DNA from: Clostridia bacterium
GTDB taxonomy: Bacteria; Bacillota; Clostridia; Christensenellales; UBA1242
Assembly: GCA_017443885.1 (NCBI GenBank)
Contig: JAFSXW010000007.1
Coordinates: 1 to 12,220, forward strand
Direction: 5' to 3'
DNA length: 12,220 bases
Each line of letters begins with the position of its first letter. Positions within the stretch are counted from its first letter, which is position 1. The translations under genes were made by a program, and so were the position numbers. This document shows positions 6,049 through 12,220 of this stretch, piece by piece. Under the pieces are notes generated by a model that had not been told where the DNA came from, searched no databases, and saw only the letters and a list, made by a program, of their open reading frames with translations.

Positions 6049-7305
6049 ATGGCTTTATCTACTTTTTCTAATGGCCTTAGGCTAAATATATGTGAAATGC
6101 CTGAACTGAACACTGCAACTGTGTGCGTAAACTTAGTTGGTGGTTATCAGGGCGAAATGGCACTTTATAATGGAATGTGCGAAATGATATCTAGGCTTAT
6201 TCTTTGTGGCACAAAAACATATCCAACAAAAATGGAACTTAACAGGGCGGCAAAACAGCATGGCCTAGTTATTAAAACCACTTGTGAAGTTGAATTTTTG
6301 CAGATTGAAATTAATTGTCTTAAAAATAAAATAGATAAGGCAATTGAGTTTGCTTATGATATTATTTTTAACTCTAATTTTGATGATGCAGATATTCTTA
6401 GCATTAAAAATCAAATGAAGGCAGAGATTGAGCTTAATAAATTAAACCCAACAGCATATTTAAATCAACTAACAAATCAATCTATGTTTGCTAGAACAGG
6501 CCTAACAAACACAAAACTAGGAAATTTAAAATCTATTGATAGAATAACAAAAGATATGCTACTAGCTCAATTATCTAGATACATTAGCCCAAAAAACATA
6601 GTGATAAGTGTTGGTGGGGCAGTTCAAGCAAACACTGTTTTGGAGCTTGTGAACAATTCATTTTATTTAGGCACAAAAAATATGGAATATAAACAAATAA
6701 AATATGTTTCACAGGTGCTAGACTTTGAAGGCTTTATAAATATTAAAAATAGGCCATATCATCAGTCTAGAGTTCAAATTAGTTTCCCTTCTATGGCATT
6801 TAAAAGTGAAGATAAATATGCAATGCAATTAATTGCAAAACCATTAGAAAATTATTTAAAGAAACAACTTGGTTCAGAAAGATATTTCAAAAGCCTAGTT
6901 GTGTTTAACGAATGCTATGCTAATAACGGAAAGTTTGTTTTTGAAGTTATTGCCGATAGCGAAAATGTTGAGGAATTTTTGCAAAAACTGCTATCTGAAA
7001 TTAAGGGCGTGCTTGCAAATAGGGAAAGATTATCTAGTGAGTTTAAGGCAGAAAAAAATGCATATATCACAGAGTATGTTTTAAATAGCGAAAAGGCAGA
7101 TAATTTAGTGAAACTTTGCGCTAATGAATTAACACTGGCAAAAAAAGAATATCTTTTAAGCGAAGCTTTTGCTAGCCTTGCAGATGTAACATATGATGAT
7201 GCTATGGATGTTTTAGAAGAGGTTATAGATTTTTCTAAAATAAATATAGCATATTTAGGAAAACCAGTGAGATTAGAATTTTTAAGAGATTTAATTTTAA
7301 ATTAA
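6049..7305 (+). CDS. M16-family (insulinase/processing-peptidase fold) protein, catalytic motif lost
   Basis: M16 zinc peptidases use HxxEH plus a distal Glu and build a clamshell of repeated domains. The 418-aa protein has the family layout: N-terminal domain (about 8-150; FSNGLRL, then GGYQGE, NGMCEMISRLILCGT and YPT) and the second domain (about 163-345; YISPKNIVISVGGAV at 178-192). Aligned with the usual NGxAHFLEHMLFKGT, the HxxEH residues are E45, S48 and R49, so both zinc-binding His and the catalytic Glu are gone. The distal Glu appears kept as E126 in EIELNKLNP. It is most likely a non-catalytic M16 subunit or scaffold. It follows a ylxY-like gene, as mlpA (ymxG) does in B. subtilis, but it could equally be a YmfF-type inactive M16 protein. 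No active M16 partner is in the window. The SD AAAGGGGGA (6036-6044) lies 4 nt before the ATG. The spoIIIE gene follows with no terminator. Confidence 0.88.
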   Translation: MALSTFSNGLRLNICEMPELNTATVCVNLVGGYQGEMALYNGMCEMISRLILCGTKTYPTKMELNRAAKQHGLVIKTTCEVEFLQIEINCLKNKIDKAIEFAYDIIFNSNFDDADILSIKNQMKAEIELNKLNPTAYLNQLTNQSMFARTGLTNTKLGNLKSIDRITKDMLLAQLSRYISPKNIVISVGGAVQANTVLELVNNSFYLGTKNMEYKQIKYVSQVLDFEGFINIKNRPYHQSRVQISFPSMAFKSEDKYAMQLIAKPLENYLKKQLGSERYFKSLVVFNECYANNGKFVFEVIADSENVEEFLQKLLSEIKGVLANRERLSSEFKAEKNAYITEYVLNSEKADNLVKLCANELTLAKKEYLLSEAFASLADVTYDDAMDVLEEVIDFSKINIAYLGKPVRLEFLRDLILN

Positions 7306-7327
7306 AATTAATTTATGCTAAATATTA

Positions 7328-7334
7328 GAGGTGA
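7328..7334 (+). promoter_or_regulatory. Shine-Dalgarno site that decides the spoIIIE start
   Basis: GAGGTGA matches seven bases of the full anti-SD complement AGGAGGTGA. It lies 5 nt before TTG at 7340. The GTG at 7331-7333, which is in the same frame, falls inside this SD and would have no properly spaced SD of its own. TTG is therefore the preferred start. Confidence 0.7.
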
Positions 7335-7339
7335 ATATC

Positions 7340-10177
7340 TTGGGAACTTATAGCGATAGAAAGCAAAAACAAAATAAAACATTAACTGCCAAAAAAACAG
7401 TTGGCATAATTTTGATTGCGCTTGGGGCTTTATGCTTAATTTTTTCTGCAATTCCAGGTTTTGCTGTTCAAAAAATTTTGCTTGGCATTTTTGGAATAGT
7501 CAGTTATCCACTGTTTTTAATGGTGCTTTTACTAGGTGTGGCATTTTGCTTAAATTTAACTTATAGAAAAAGCACAAAACAAACGCTTTTAATTGTTTTT
7601 TCGTGCATAACTCTGCTATGTTTATTGCATTCAATATTTAGTTGCAAAGCTCTTAGCGAAATGTCGTTTGCAGAATACATTACATATTGTTATAACCAGC
7701 CAAAAGGAGTAACTGTTGGCGGTGTTGTTGTTGGGCTTTTTGCAGATATAATTAGTGTGTTTTTAGGCGGTGTGGGGGCTTGTATTTTTTACGCAGTGGC
7801 ACTTTGCGTGTTCGTGGGCTTAACAATAGATTATTTTGTGTATAATAAAAATGCTGAAAAACTAACTTATGTTGAAAGAGAACATAATTTAGATGAAGAA
7901 ATTAATAGCGATGAAATATCTTCAAAAGCAAATGAATCAAATTTCCTTTCAACACAATTTGAAGAAGAACAAGAAGATTCAAACCAAAACGATTATGCTT
8001 ATGATAATGAAGAAGAGGAAGCGGAAAACACATCTTCATATAATAATGCTAAAAGAATATTGTTTGGCGCTGATAATAGTGAAGAAGATTATGAATCAGA
8101 CAATACCAAAAAATCTGCAAGAGATATTTTATTTGGCAACCAAAGTGTTCCTAATGTTTTTGAAAGCACAAATGAAGAACGCAGAGCGTTTTTAGATGCA
8201 AATTATAACGCTTCTTCTAGTGATAGCGAAGATTATGAAGATGAAAACGAGAACTATTCAAGCAGGGATAATGCGCGAAGAACTCTTTTTGGCAACAGAA
8301 CAGAGGAAGAGAATAGTGATAATTTAGATCACGATTCCGCAATGGATATTTTAGGCATAGGAAGAAATAACGATTCTTATTCTAATGAAATAGTGGATCA
8401 TAGTGATGAAGAAGAAAATTTACAATCTAATAATTTCGAAACAGATTTAACAACGAACTTAGATGGAGATAGTTTTAGCAATAGTAGGCGCAGAATTTTA
8501 GATGACAATAACGAAGATGAAGAAGATTTAGCCCCATTTGGCAGAAATAGAAATAGGGCAGAAAGACGCAAACCCTCTTTTGAAGATAATGACACTCTTG
8601 AAAAACCAATGCGTTCTTCAAGGGTTAGGGCAGAACAAACAGAAATTAATCAAGTGGCAAGCAGTAGGGTTCAAAATAGGTCTGTTTCACTTGATGCAAA
8701 ATATAATCCTCCTCCTATAACTCTTCTTAAAGAGAACAAGGAAGACCCAACAAAATTTGTGCGTAATTATGAAGAAAATGCTCGCAGAATTGAAGAAAAA
8801 CTTGAAACATTTAGAATTAATGCAAAAGTTGAGCATGTTGTGCGTGGCCCAACAGTTACAAGATATGAACTTAGTATGCCAGCCGGCGTTCCAGTTAACA
8901 AAATACTTGCTTATGATAAAGACTTAGCTATGGCTCTTATGAGCAAAAATGGTGTTAGAATTGAAGCTCCAATTCCTGGAAAAAATGCTGTTGGTATTGA
9001 ACTCCCTAATGATCCACGCAGTATGGTTACATTTAGGGAACTTGTTGAAAGTAAAGAATTTTCTTCTTCAACAAAACCTCTTGCAGTTGCAATTGGTAAA
9101 AATATTTCAGGCGAAGTTATAATTAAAAGCCTAACTAAAATGGTACATGTGCTTGTTGCTGGTTCAACTGGCTCTGGTAAATCTGTTTTCTTGCACAGTT
9201 TAATTATGAGCCTTATGTTTAAAATGAGCCCTCAACAACTTCGTTTTATATTAATAGACCCAAAAAGAGTTGAATTTTCTAGATATAAAGGAATGCCACA
9301 TATGATGCTTGCAGATGTGGTTAGTGATGCTCAAAAGGCTGTGAACTCGCTCACATGGGCTGTTAAAGAAATGGAGCGTAGATATTCTTTATTTGAGCAA
9401 TATACTTGCGCAAATATTGATGGCTTCAATAATAGTTTAGCTGTTAAAAGTGGCGAACAAAAAATGCTTCCATATATTGTTATCGTGGTTGATGAACTTG
9501 CTGAACTTATGATGGTTGCAAAGAAAGAAGTTGAAGAAAAAATTAGAAGGCTAACACAACTTGCTCGTGCTTGTGGCATTCACTTAGTGCTTGCAACACA
9601 AAGGCCATCTGTTGAAGTGGTTACGGGAACGATTAAAGCAAACCTTCCAACAAGAATTGCTTTCTCGCTAACAAACTTTGTGGATTCTAAAACAATACTA
9701 GACGAACCAGGTGCAGAAAAACTTCTTGGGCAAGGCGATATGTTGTTTGCTCCACAAGATAGCAACGAAACCACAAGGCTTCAAGCAGCGTATATCAGCG
9801 ATGAAGAGGTTGAAAAATGTATTAGATATATTCGTGAGCATAACGATTGTGATTATGATGAAGAAGTGGAAAAGGAAATCTATGCTTCAAAAGAAGAACA
9901 ATCTAGTGGCTCATCTAGTGGTAGTAATGCAGAATTTGTTGACCATTCTGACCAAATGGATCCATATCTTCCAAGAGCACTTAAATTCTTCATTGAAAGT
10001 AAAAAAGGCTCGGTTAATATGATTCAACGCCGTTTTTATGTTGGATATTCTAGAGCGGCAAGAATTGTTGATCAGATGGAACTTAGGGGTTATGTTAGCC
10101 CAGCAGAAGGCAGTAAGAATCGTGAAATTTTAATCACGATGGATCAATTTAGAGAAATTTTTGGTGATGATGTATAA
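7340..10177 (+). CDS. spoIIIE: FtsK/SpoIIIE-family DNA translocase with an unusually long acidic linker
   Basis: This membrane-anchored hexameric ATPase pumps chromosomal DNA through the closing division septum. Starting at TTG 7340 the protein is 945 aa; a GTG three codons upstream (7331) is the alternative. Order: hydrophobic segments (about 19-39, 45-74, 81-99 and 124-167, four or five helices), acidic disordered linker (about 182-452), FtsK alpha/beta core (about 470-590), motor domain with Walker A GSTGSGKS (608-615) and Walker B VIVVDELAEL (714-723), and the C-terminal winged-helix gamma domain (about 882-942, MIQRRFYVGYSRAARIVDQM) that reads DNA orientation. The linker is much longer than in B. 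subtilis SpoIIIE (787 aa in total) and carries repeated A-[KR]-x-[IT]-L-F-G peptides. The gene is probably co-transcribed with the M16-like gene, 34 nt upstream. It shares one base with rimO (TAATG), which suggests translational coupling. Confidence 0.95.
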   Translation: MGTYSDRKQKQNKTLTAKKTVGIILIALGALCLIFSAIPGFAVQKILLGIFGIVSYPLFLMVLLLGVAFCLNLTYRKSTKQTLLIVFSCITLLCLLHSIFSCKALSEMSFAEYITYCYNQPKGVTVGGVVVGLFADIISVFLGGVGACIFYAVALCVFVGLTIDYFVYNKNAEKLTYVEREHNLDEEINSDEISSKANESNFLSTQFEEEQEDSNQNDYAYDNEEEEAENTSSYNNAKRILFGADNSEEDYESDNTKKSARDILFGNQSVPNVFESTNEERRAFLDANYNASSSDSEDYEDENENYSSRDNARRTLFGNRTEEENSDNLDHDSAMDILGIGRNNDSYSNEIVDHSDEEENLQSNNFETDLTTNLDGDSFSNSRRRILDDNNEDEEDLAPFGRNRNRAERRKPSFEDNDTLEKPMRSSRVRAEQTEINQVASSRVQNRSVSLDAKYNPPPITLLKENKEDPTKFVRNYEENARRIEEKLETFRINAKVEHVVRGPTVTRYELSMPAGVPVNKILAYDKDLAMALMSKNGVRIEAPIPGKNAVGIELPNDPRSMVTFRELVESKEFSSSTKPLAVAIGKNISGEVIIKSLTKMVHVLVAGSTGSGKSVFLHSLIMSLMFKMSPQQLRFILIDPKRVEFSRYKGMPHMMLADVVSDAQKAVNSLTWAVKEMERRYSLFEQYTCANIDGFNNSLAVKSGEQKMLPYIVIVVDELAELMMVAKKEVEEKIRRLTQLARACGIHLVLATQRPSVEVVTGTIKANLPTRIAFSLTNFVDSKTILDEPGAEKLLGQGDMLFAPQDSNETTRLQAAYISDEEVEKCIRYIREHNDCDYDEEVEKEIYASKEEQSSGSSSGSNAEFVDHSDQMDPYLPRALKFFIESKKGSVNMIQRRFYVGYSRAARIVDQMELRGYVSPAEGSKNREILITMDQFREIFGDDV
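8042..8512 (+). repeat. Repeated short peptide motif in the SpoIIIE linker
   Basis: Within the disordered acidic linker a peptide recurs: NAKRILFGADN (from 8045), SARDILFGNQS (from 8114), NARRTLFGNRT (from 8270) and SAMDILGIGRN (from 8336). Weaker forms are ERRAFLDANYN (from 8177) and SRRRILDDNN (from 8483). The first three share A-[KR]-[RD]-[IT]-L-F-G. Codons for the shared residues differ between copies (for example ata ttg ttt, att tta ttt, act ctt ttt), so this is conservation at the protein level rather than recent DNA duplication. Each copy is separated by Asp/Glu/Asn/Ser-rich spacer. Confidence 0.75.
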
Positions 10178-11541
10178 TGAAAAAAAATGCAAAAGATAAA
10201 TTAATTGGGATTGTTTCGCTAGGATGCGATAAAAACAGGGTTGATACTGAAATAATGATAACCCATCTTCAAAAGGGTGGTTATTCTTTTACTAGCGATC
10301 CATCAAAAGCAAATATTATTATAATTAACACTTGCGCTTTTATAGAAAAGGCAAGAAAAGAAGCCGTTTCCACTATTGATGAGATGCTTGAATATAAAAA
10401 GATTGGCGATTGTGAAAAAGTGATTGTAACTGGTTGTATGCCACAAAAATATCTTCCAGAACTCAAAAAAGATTTTCCTGATGTGGATGTTTTTATTGGT
10501 ATAGATAATTACCCAAATATTGTGGATATTGTGGAAGAAGCATACAAATCTAAAAAGGTAATTACAAAAATTGGTGACGCATCTTCTGTTCCAGATGCGG
10601 TAAATAGGGTGGTTACCACTCCTAATCACTATGCCTACCTTAAAATTGCTGATGGTTGCAACAATTATTGCACTTTCTGCACAATTCCATTTATTCGTGG
10701 CAAATATAGAAGCAAACCAATGGATATGTTATTAAAGGAAGCAAAATATTTAGTTAAGGAAGGGGCAAAAGAACTTATTTTAGTTGCGCAAGACATAACA
10801 AAATATGGCACCGATTTAACTGGCAAGCCAATGCTTGTGGAACTTATAAGAAACCTTTCTAAATTAGAAGACCTTAAATGGATTCGCTTGCTTTATTGCT
10901 ATCCAGAAAGCGTTTCAGATGAATTACTTGAAGAAATGCAAAATAATGATAAACTTTGCAATTATCTAGACATTCCTCTTCAACATGTTTCAAATAATGT
11001 GCTTAAAGCAATGAATAGAAAGATTGATAAAAATGGCATTATTAGTTTAATTGAAAAAATTCAAAAATTGCCTAAGAAAATTGCCATCCGAACAACATTT
11101 ATGGTTGGTTTCCCAGGTGAAACAGAAGAAGATTATAATGAATTAGTTGCATTTATTAAAAAATATAAACTCACTCATGTTGGCTTTTTTGAATATAGTA
11201 AAGAAGATGGAACGGTTGCAGCAAAAATGCCTAATCAAGTGCCTGAAAAAGTAAAAAAAGATAGGCTAATGAACATAATTAATGTGGCCGATAAAATTTC
11301 AAAAGAAAACCGTCGTAAATTTATTGGAACAACACTAGAAGTTGTTTATGAAGGCATTGATTATGATAAAGAGTTGTTCTATGGCAGATCTCAATATCAA
11401 GCGCCAGAAGTAGATAATATAGTTTATTTTAAATCTACCACTCTTGTTGATGTTGGCTCGTTTTACGAAGTTAAAATAACCCGAACTATGGGTGATGATT
11501 TAAAGGGTGAAAGAGCCAGTGAAAAATTTAGAGTTTATTAA
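10177..11541 (+). CDS. rimO: Ribosomal protein S12 methylthiotransferase RimO (radical SAM)
   Basis: RimO adds a methylthio group to the beta-carbon of a conserved Asp of ribosomal protein S12, using two [4Fe-4S] clusters and S-adenosylmethionine. The 454-aa protein has the N-terminal MTTase domain with cluster cysteines C17 (SLGCDKN), C53 (NTCAF) and C87 (TGCM). The radical SAM core follows, with C161-x3-C165-x2-C168 (GCNNYCTFC), then DIPLQHVS and MVGFPGETEEDY. A C-terminal TRAM domain (about 385-454) ends in KGERASEKFRVY. SLGCDKN rather than the SxGCxxN context of MiaB, together with the GKYRSKP segment, favours RimO over MiaB or MtaB. The ATG overlaps the spoIIIE stop (TAATG) and has only a weak SD-like GGTGA upstream, so it is probably translated by coupling. 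spoIIIE-rimO-pgsA order recurs in Clostridia. Confidence 0.95.
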   Translation: MKKNAKDKLIGIVSLGCDKNRVDTEIMITHLQKGGYSFTSDPSKANIIIINTCAFIEKARKEAVSTIDEMLEYKKIGDCEKVIVTGCMPQKYLPELKKDFPDVDVFIGIDNYPNIVDIVEEAYKSKKVITKIGDASSVPDAVNRVVTTPNHYAYLKIADGCNNYCTFCTIPFIRGKYRSKPMDMLLKEAKYLVKEGAKELILVAQDITKYGTDLTGKPMLVELIRNLSKLEDLKWIRLLYCYPESVSDELLEEMQNNDKLCNYLDIPLQHVSNNVLKAMNRKIDKNGIISLIEKIQKLPKKIAIRTTFMVGFPGETEEDYNELVAFIKKYKLTHVGFFEYSKEDGTVAAKMPNQVPEKVKKDRLMNIINVADKISKENRRKFIGTTLEVVYEGIDYDKELFYGRSQYQAPEVDNIVYFKSTTLVDVGSFYEVKITRTMGDDLKGERASEKFRVY

Positions 11542-11586
11542 CCTTTAAAGATTTGATAAAACATAATATAAAAGGATATTTTAATT

Positions 11587-11596
11587 AAAAGGAGAA
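11587..11596 (+). promoter_or_regulatory. Strong Shine-Dalgarno site of pgsA
   Basis: AAAAGGAGAA contains AGGAG (11590-11594) 7 nt before the ATG at 11602. It fixes the start of a gene whose end lies outside the window. The 60-nt gap after rimO shows no terminator hairpin and only a poor promoter match, so pgsA is probably transcribed with rimO. Confidence 0.75.
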
Positions 11597-11601
11597 TTTT
11601 T

Positions 11602-12220
11602 ATGAACTTACCTAATAAACTAACACTTTCAAGAATTTTTGCAACACCATTAATAATTTTACTTTATTTGCTTCCAATTCCTTATGGAATAGGTGTTTTC
11701 TTTGCTCTTGCTATTTATATATGTGCATGCCTAACAGATTTGTTTGATGGCAAAATTGCAAGAAAAACAAACCAAGTAACCGATTTTGGTAAATTTGCCG
11801 ATCAAATAGCCGATAAATTTTTAACCACAACTGCTTTAATTTTAGTTTGTTTTAGTGGTGTAACTTATGGTTGGCTTTGCATCTTATGCGTTCTTATTGT
11901 TGTTCTTCGTGATATTTTAGTTTCTGGCGTAAGAATGCTTGCAGCAAAATATGGCGAAGTAATTGCTGCCGATATTTTTGGTAAAATTAAATCATTTGTG
12001 CTTGATGTTTCACTTATGGTTTTAATGCTTTATATTGCTTGTCTTTGCGCTGGATGGGATGCTGAATTTATTAGAATTATTGGTTTAATTGGTTTAGTTG
12101 GTGGAGTTTTGCTCACAATCATTTCATGCTGTATGTATATGACGAATGCATGGCCATTAATTTCTAAAGTTTTAAAAGAGAGTGATCCTTCATTAGCAAA
12201 ATCTCGCGAAGATAAAAAAG
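11602..12220 (+). CDS. pgsA: CDP-diacylglycerol-glycerol-3-phosphate 3-phosphatidyltransferase (3' end off window)
   Basis: PgsA joins CDP-diacylglycerol and glycerol-3-phosphate to make phosphatidylglycerol phosphate, the committed step to phosphatidylglycerol and cardiolipin, in the cytoplasmic membrane. The frame is open from the ATG to the window end (206 codons plus one base, no stop), so the 3' end is missing. The N-terminus MNLPNKLTLSRIFATPLII is typical. The CDP-alcohol phosphatidyltransferase signature Dx2DGx2ARx8Gx3Dx3D is complete: D46, D49, G50, A53, R54, G63, D67 and D71. Several hydrophobic helices follow (about 11-45, 73-105, 131-149 and 155-176). The family is usually about 180-195 aa, so this copy already has a slightly long hydrophilic tail (KVLKESDPSLAKSREDKK). 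The usual DPLADK segment reads DQIADK here. It follows rimO by 60 nt. Confidence 0.93.
   Translation, partial: MNLPNKLTLSRIFATPLIILLYLLPIPYGIGVFFALAIYICACLTDLFDGKIARKTNQVTDFGKFADQIADKFLTTTALILVCFSGVTYGWLCILCVLIVVLRDILVSGVRMLAAKYGEVIAADIFGKIKSFVLDVSLMVLMLYIACLCAGWDAEFIRIIGLIGLVGGVLLTIISCCMYMTNAWPLISKVLKESDPSLAKSREDKK

Noticed and set aside
7291..7311. A+T palindrome TTAATTTTAA/TTAAAATTAA across the M16-like stop codon as terminator
   Set aside because: There are no G-C pairs, one base between arms, and only a three-T run after it. Too weak to call, so the M16-like gene and spoIIIE are treated as co-transcribed.
7893..8195. 100-codon + strand frame inside the SpoIIIE linker
   Set aside because: A by-product of the GAA/GAT-rich acidic linker read in another frame, giving Lys/Ile/Met-rich low-complexity sequence with no SD.
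10179..10188. A-run after the rimO start codon as a frameshift or slippage site
   Set aside because: The zero frame is intact through the full-length, well-conserved protein. The Lys-rich start explains the run.
11553..11582. Promoter for pgsA (TTGATA with TATTTT)
   Set aside because: The -35 is good, but the only -10 at acceptable spacing matches 4/6 with an 18-bp spacer in very A+T-rich DNA. It is indistinguishable from background.

Overview
This is an A+T-rich chromosomal window (roughly two-thirds A+T by eye). It comes from a Gram-positive-type bacterium, most likely a Clostridia-like member of the Bacillota. The evidence is SigA-type promoters, strong purine-rich Shine-Dalgarno (SD) sites, short U-tract terminators, and a gene order that follows the Bacillus subtilis block rpsO-pnpA-ylxY-mlpA-...-spoIIIE-...-pgsA. 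All real genes lie on the + strand and every stop codon present is TAA. No stretch longer than 300 bases lacks a gene. I saw no rRNA, tRNA, CRISPR array, insertion sequence or phage gene.

Layout. (1) Position 1-1130 is the C-terminal half of a long RelA/SpoT-type (p)ppGpp enzyme, cut by the window start. (2) 1131-3812 holds rpsO (ribosomal protein S15) and pnp (polynucleotide phosphorylase). rpsO has a strong extended -10 promoter and a leader that can fold around its own SD, and each gene ends in its own terminator. (3) 3819-5168 is a self-contained unit: a perfect-consensus promoter, an unrecognised acidic 427-aa gene with ankyrin-like repeats, and a terminator whose loop contains the stop codon. 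(4) 5169-7305 holds a YlxY-like membrane-anchored polysaccharide-deacetylase-fold protein and an M16-fold protein. Both have lost catalytic residues. (5) 7331-12220 is a run of spoIIIE/ftsK, rimO and pgsA (cut by the window end). spoIIIE and rimO overlap by one base, and spoIIIE probably starts at a TTG behind a near-perfect SD.

Together this is a housekeeping block: the stringent response, ribosome assembly and modification (S15, RimO acting on S12), RNA decay (PNPase), chromosome translocation (SpoIIIE) and phospholipid synthesis (PgsA). Two genes are homologues of sporulation-cluster genes of Bacillus, but the window does not show whether this organism sporulates. The least explained parts are the unknown gene at 3871, a peptide motif repeated in the SpoIIIE linker, the two catalytically degenerate enzymes in a row, and the leader structures of rpsO and pnp.
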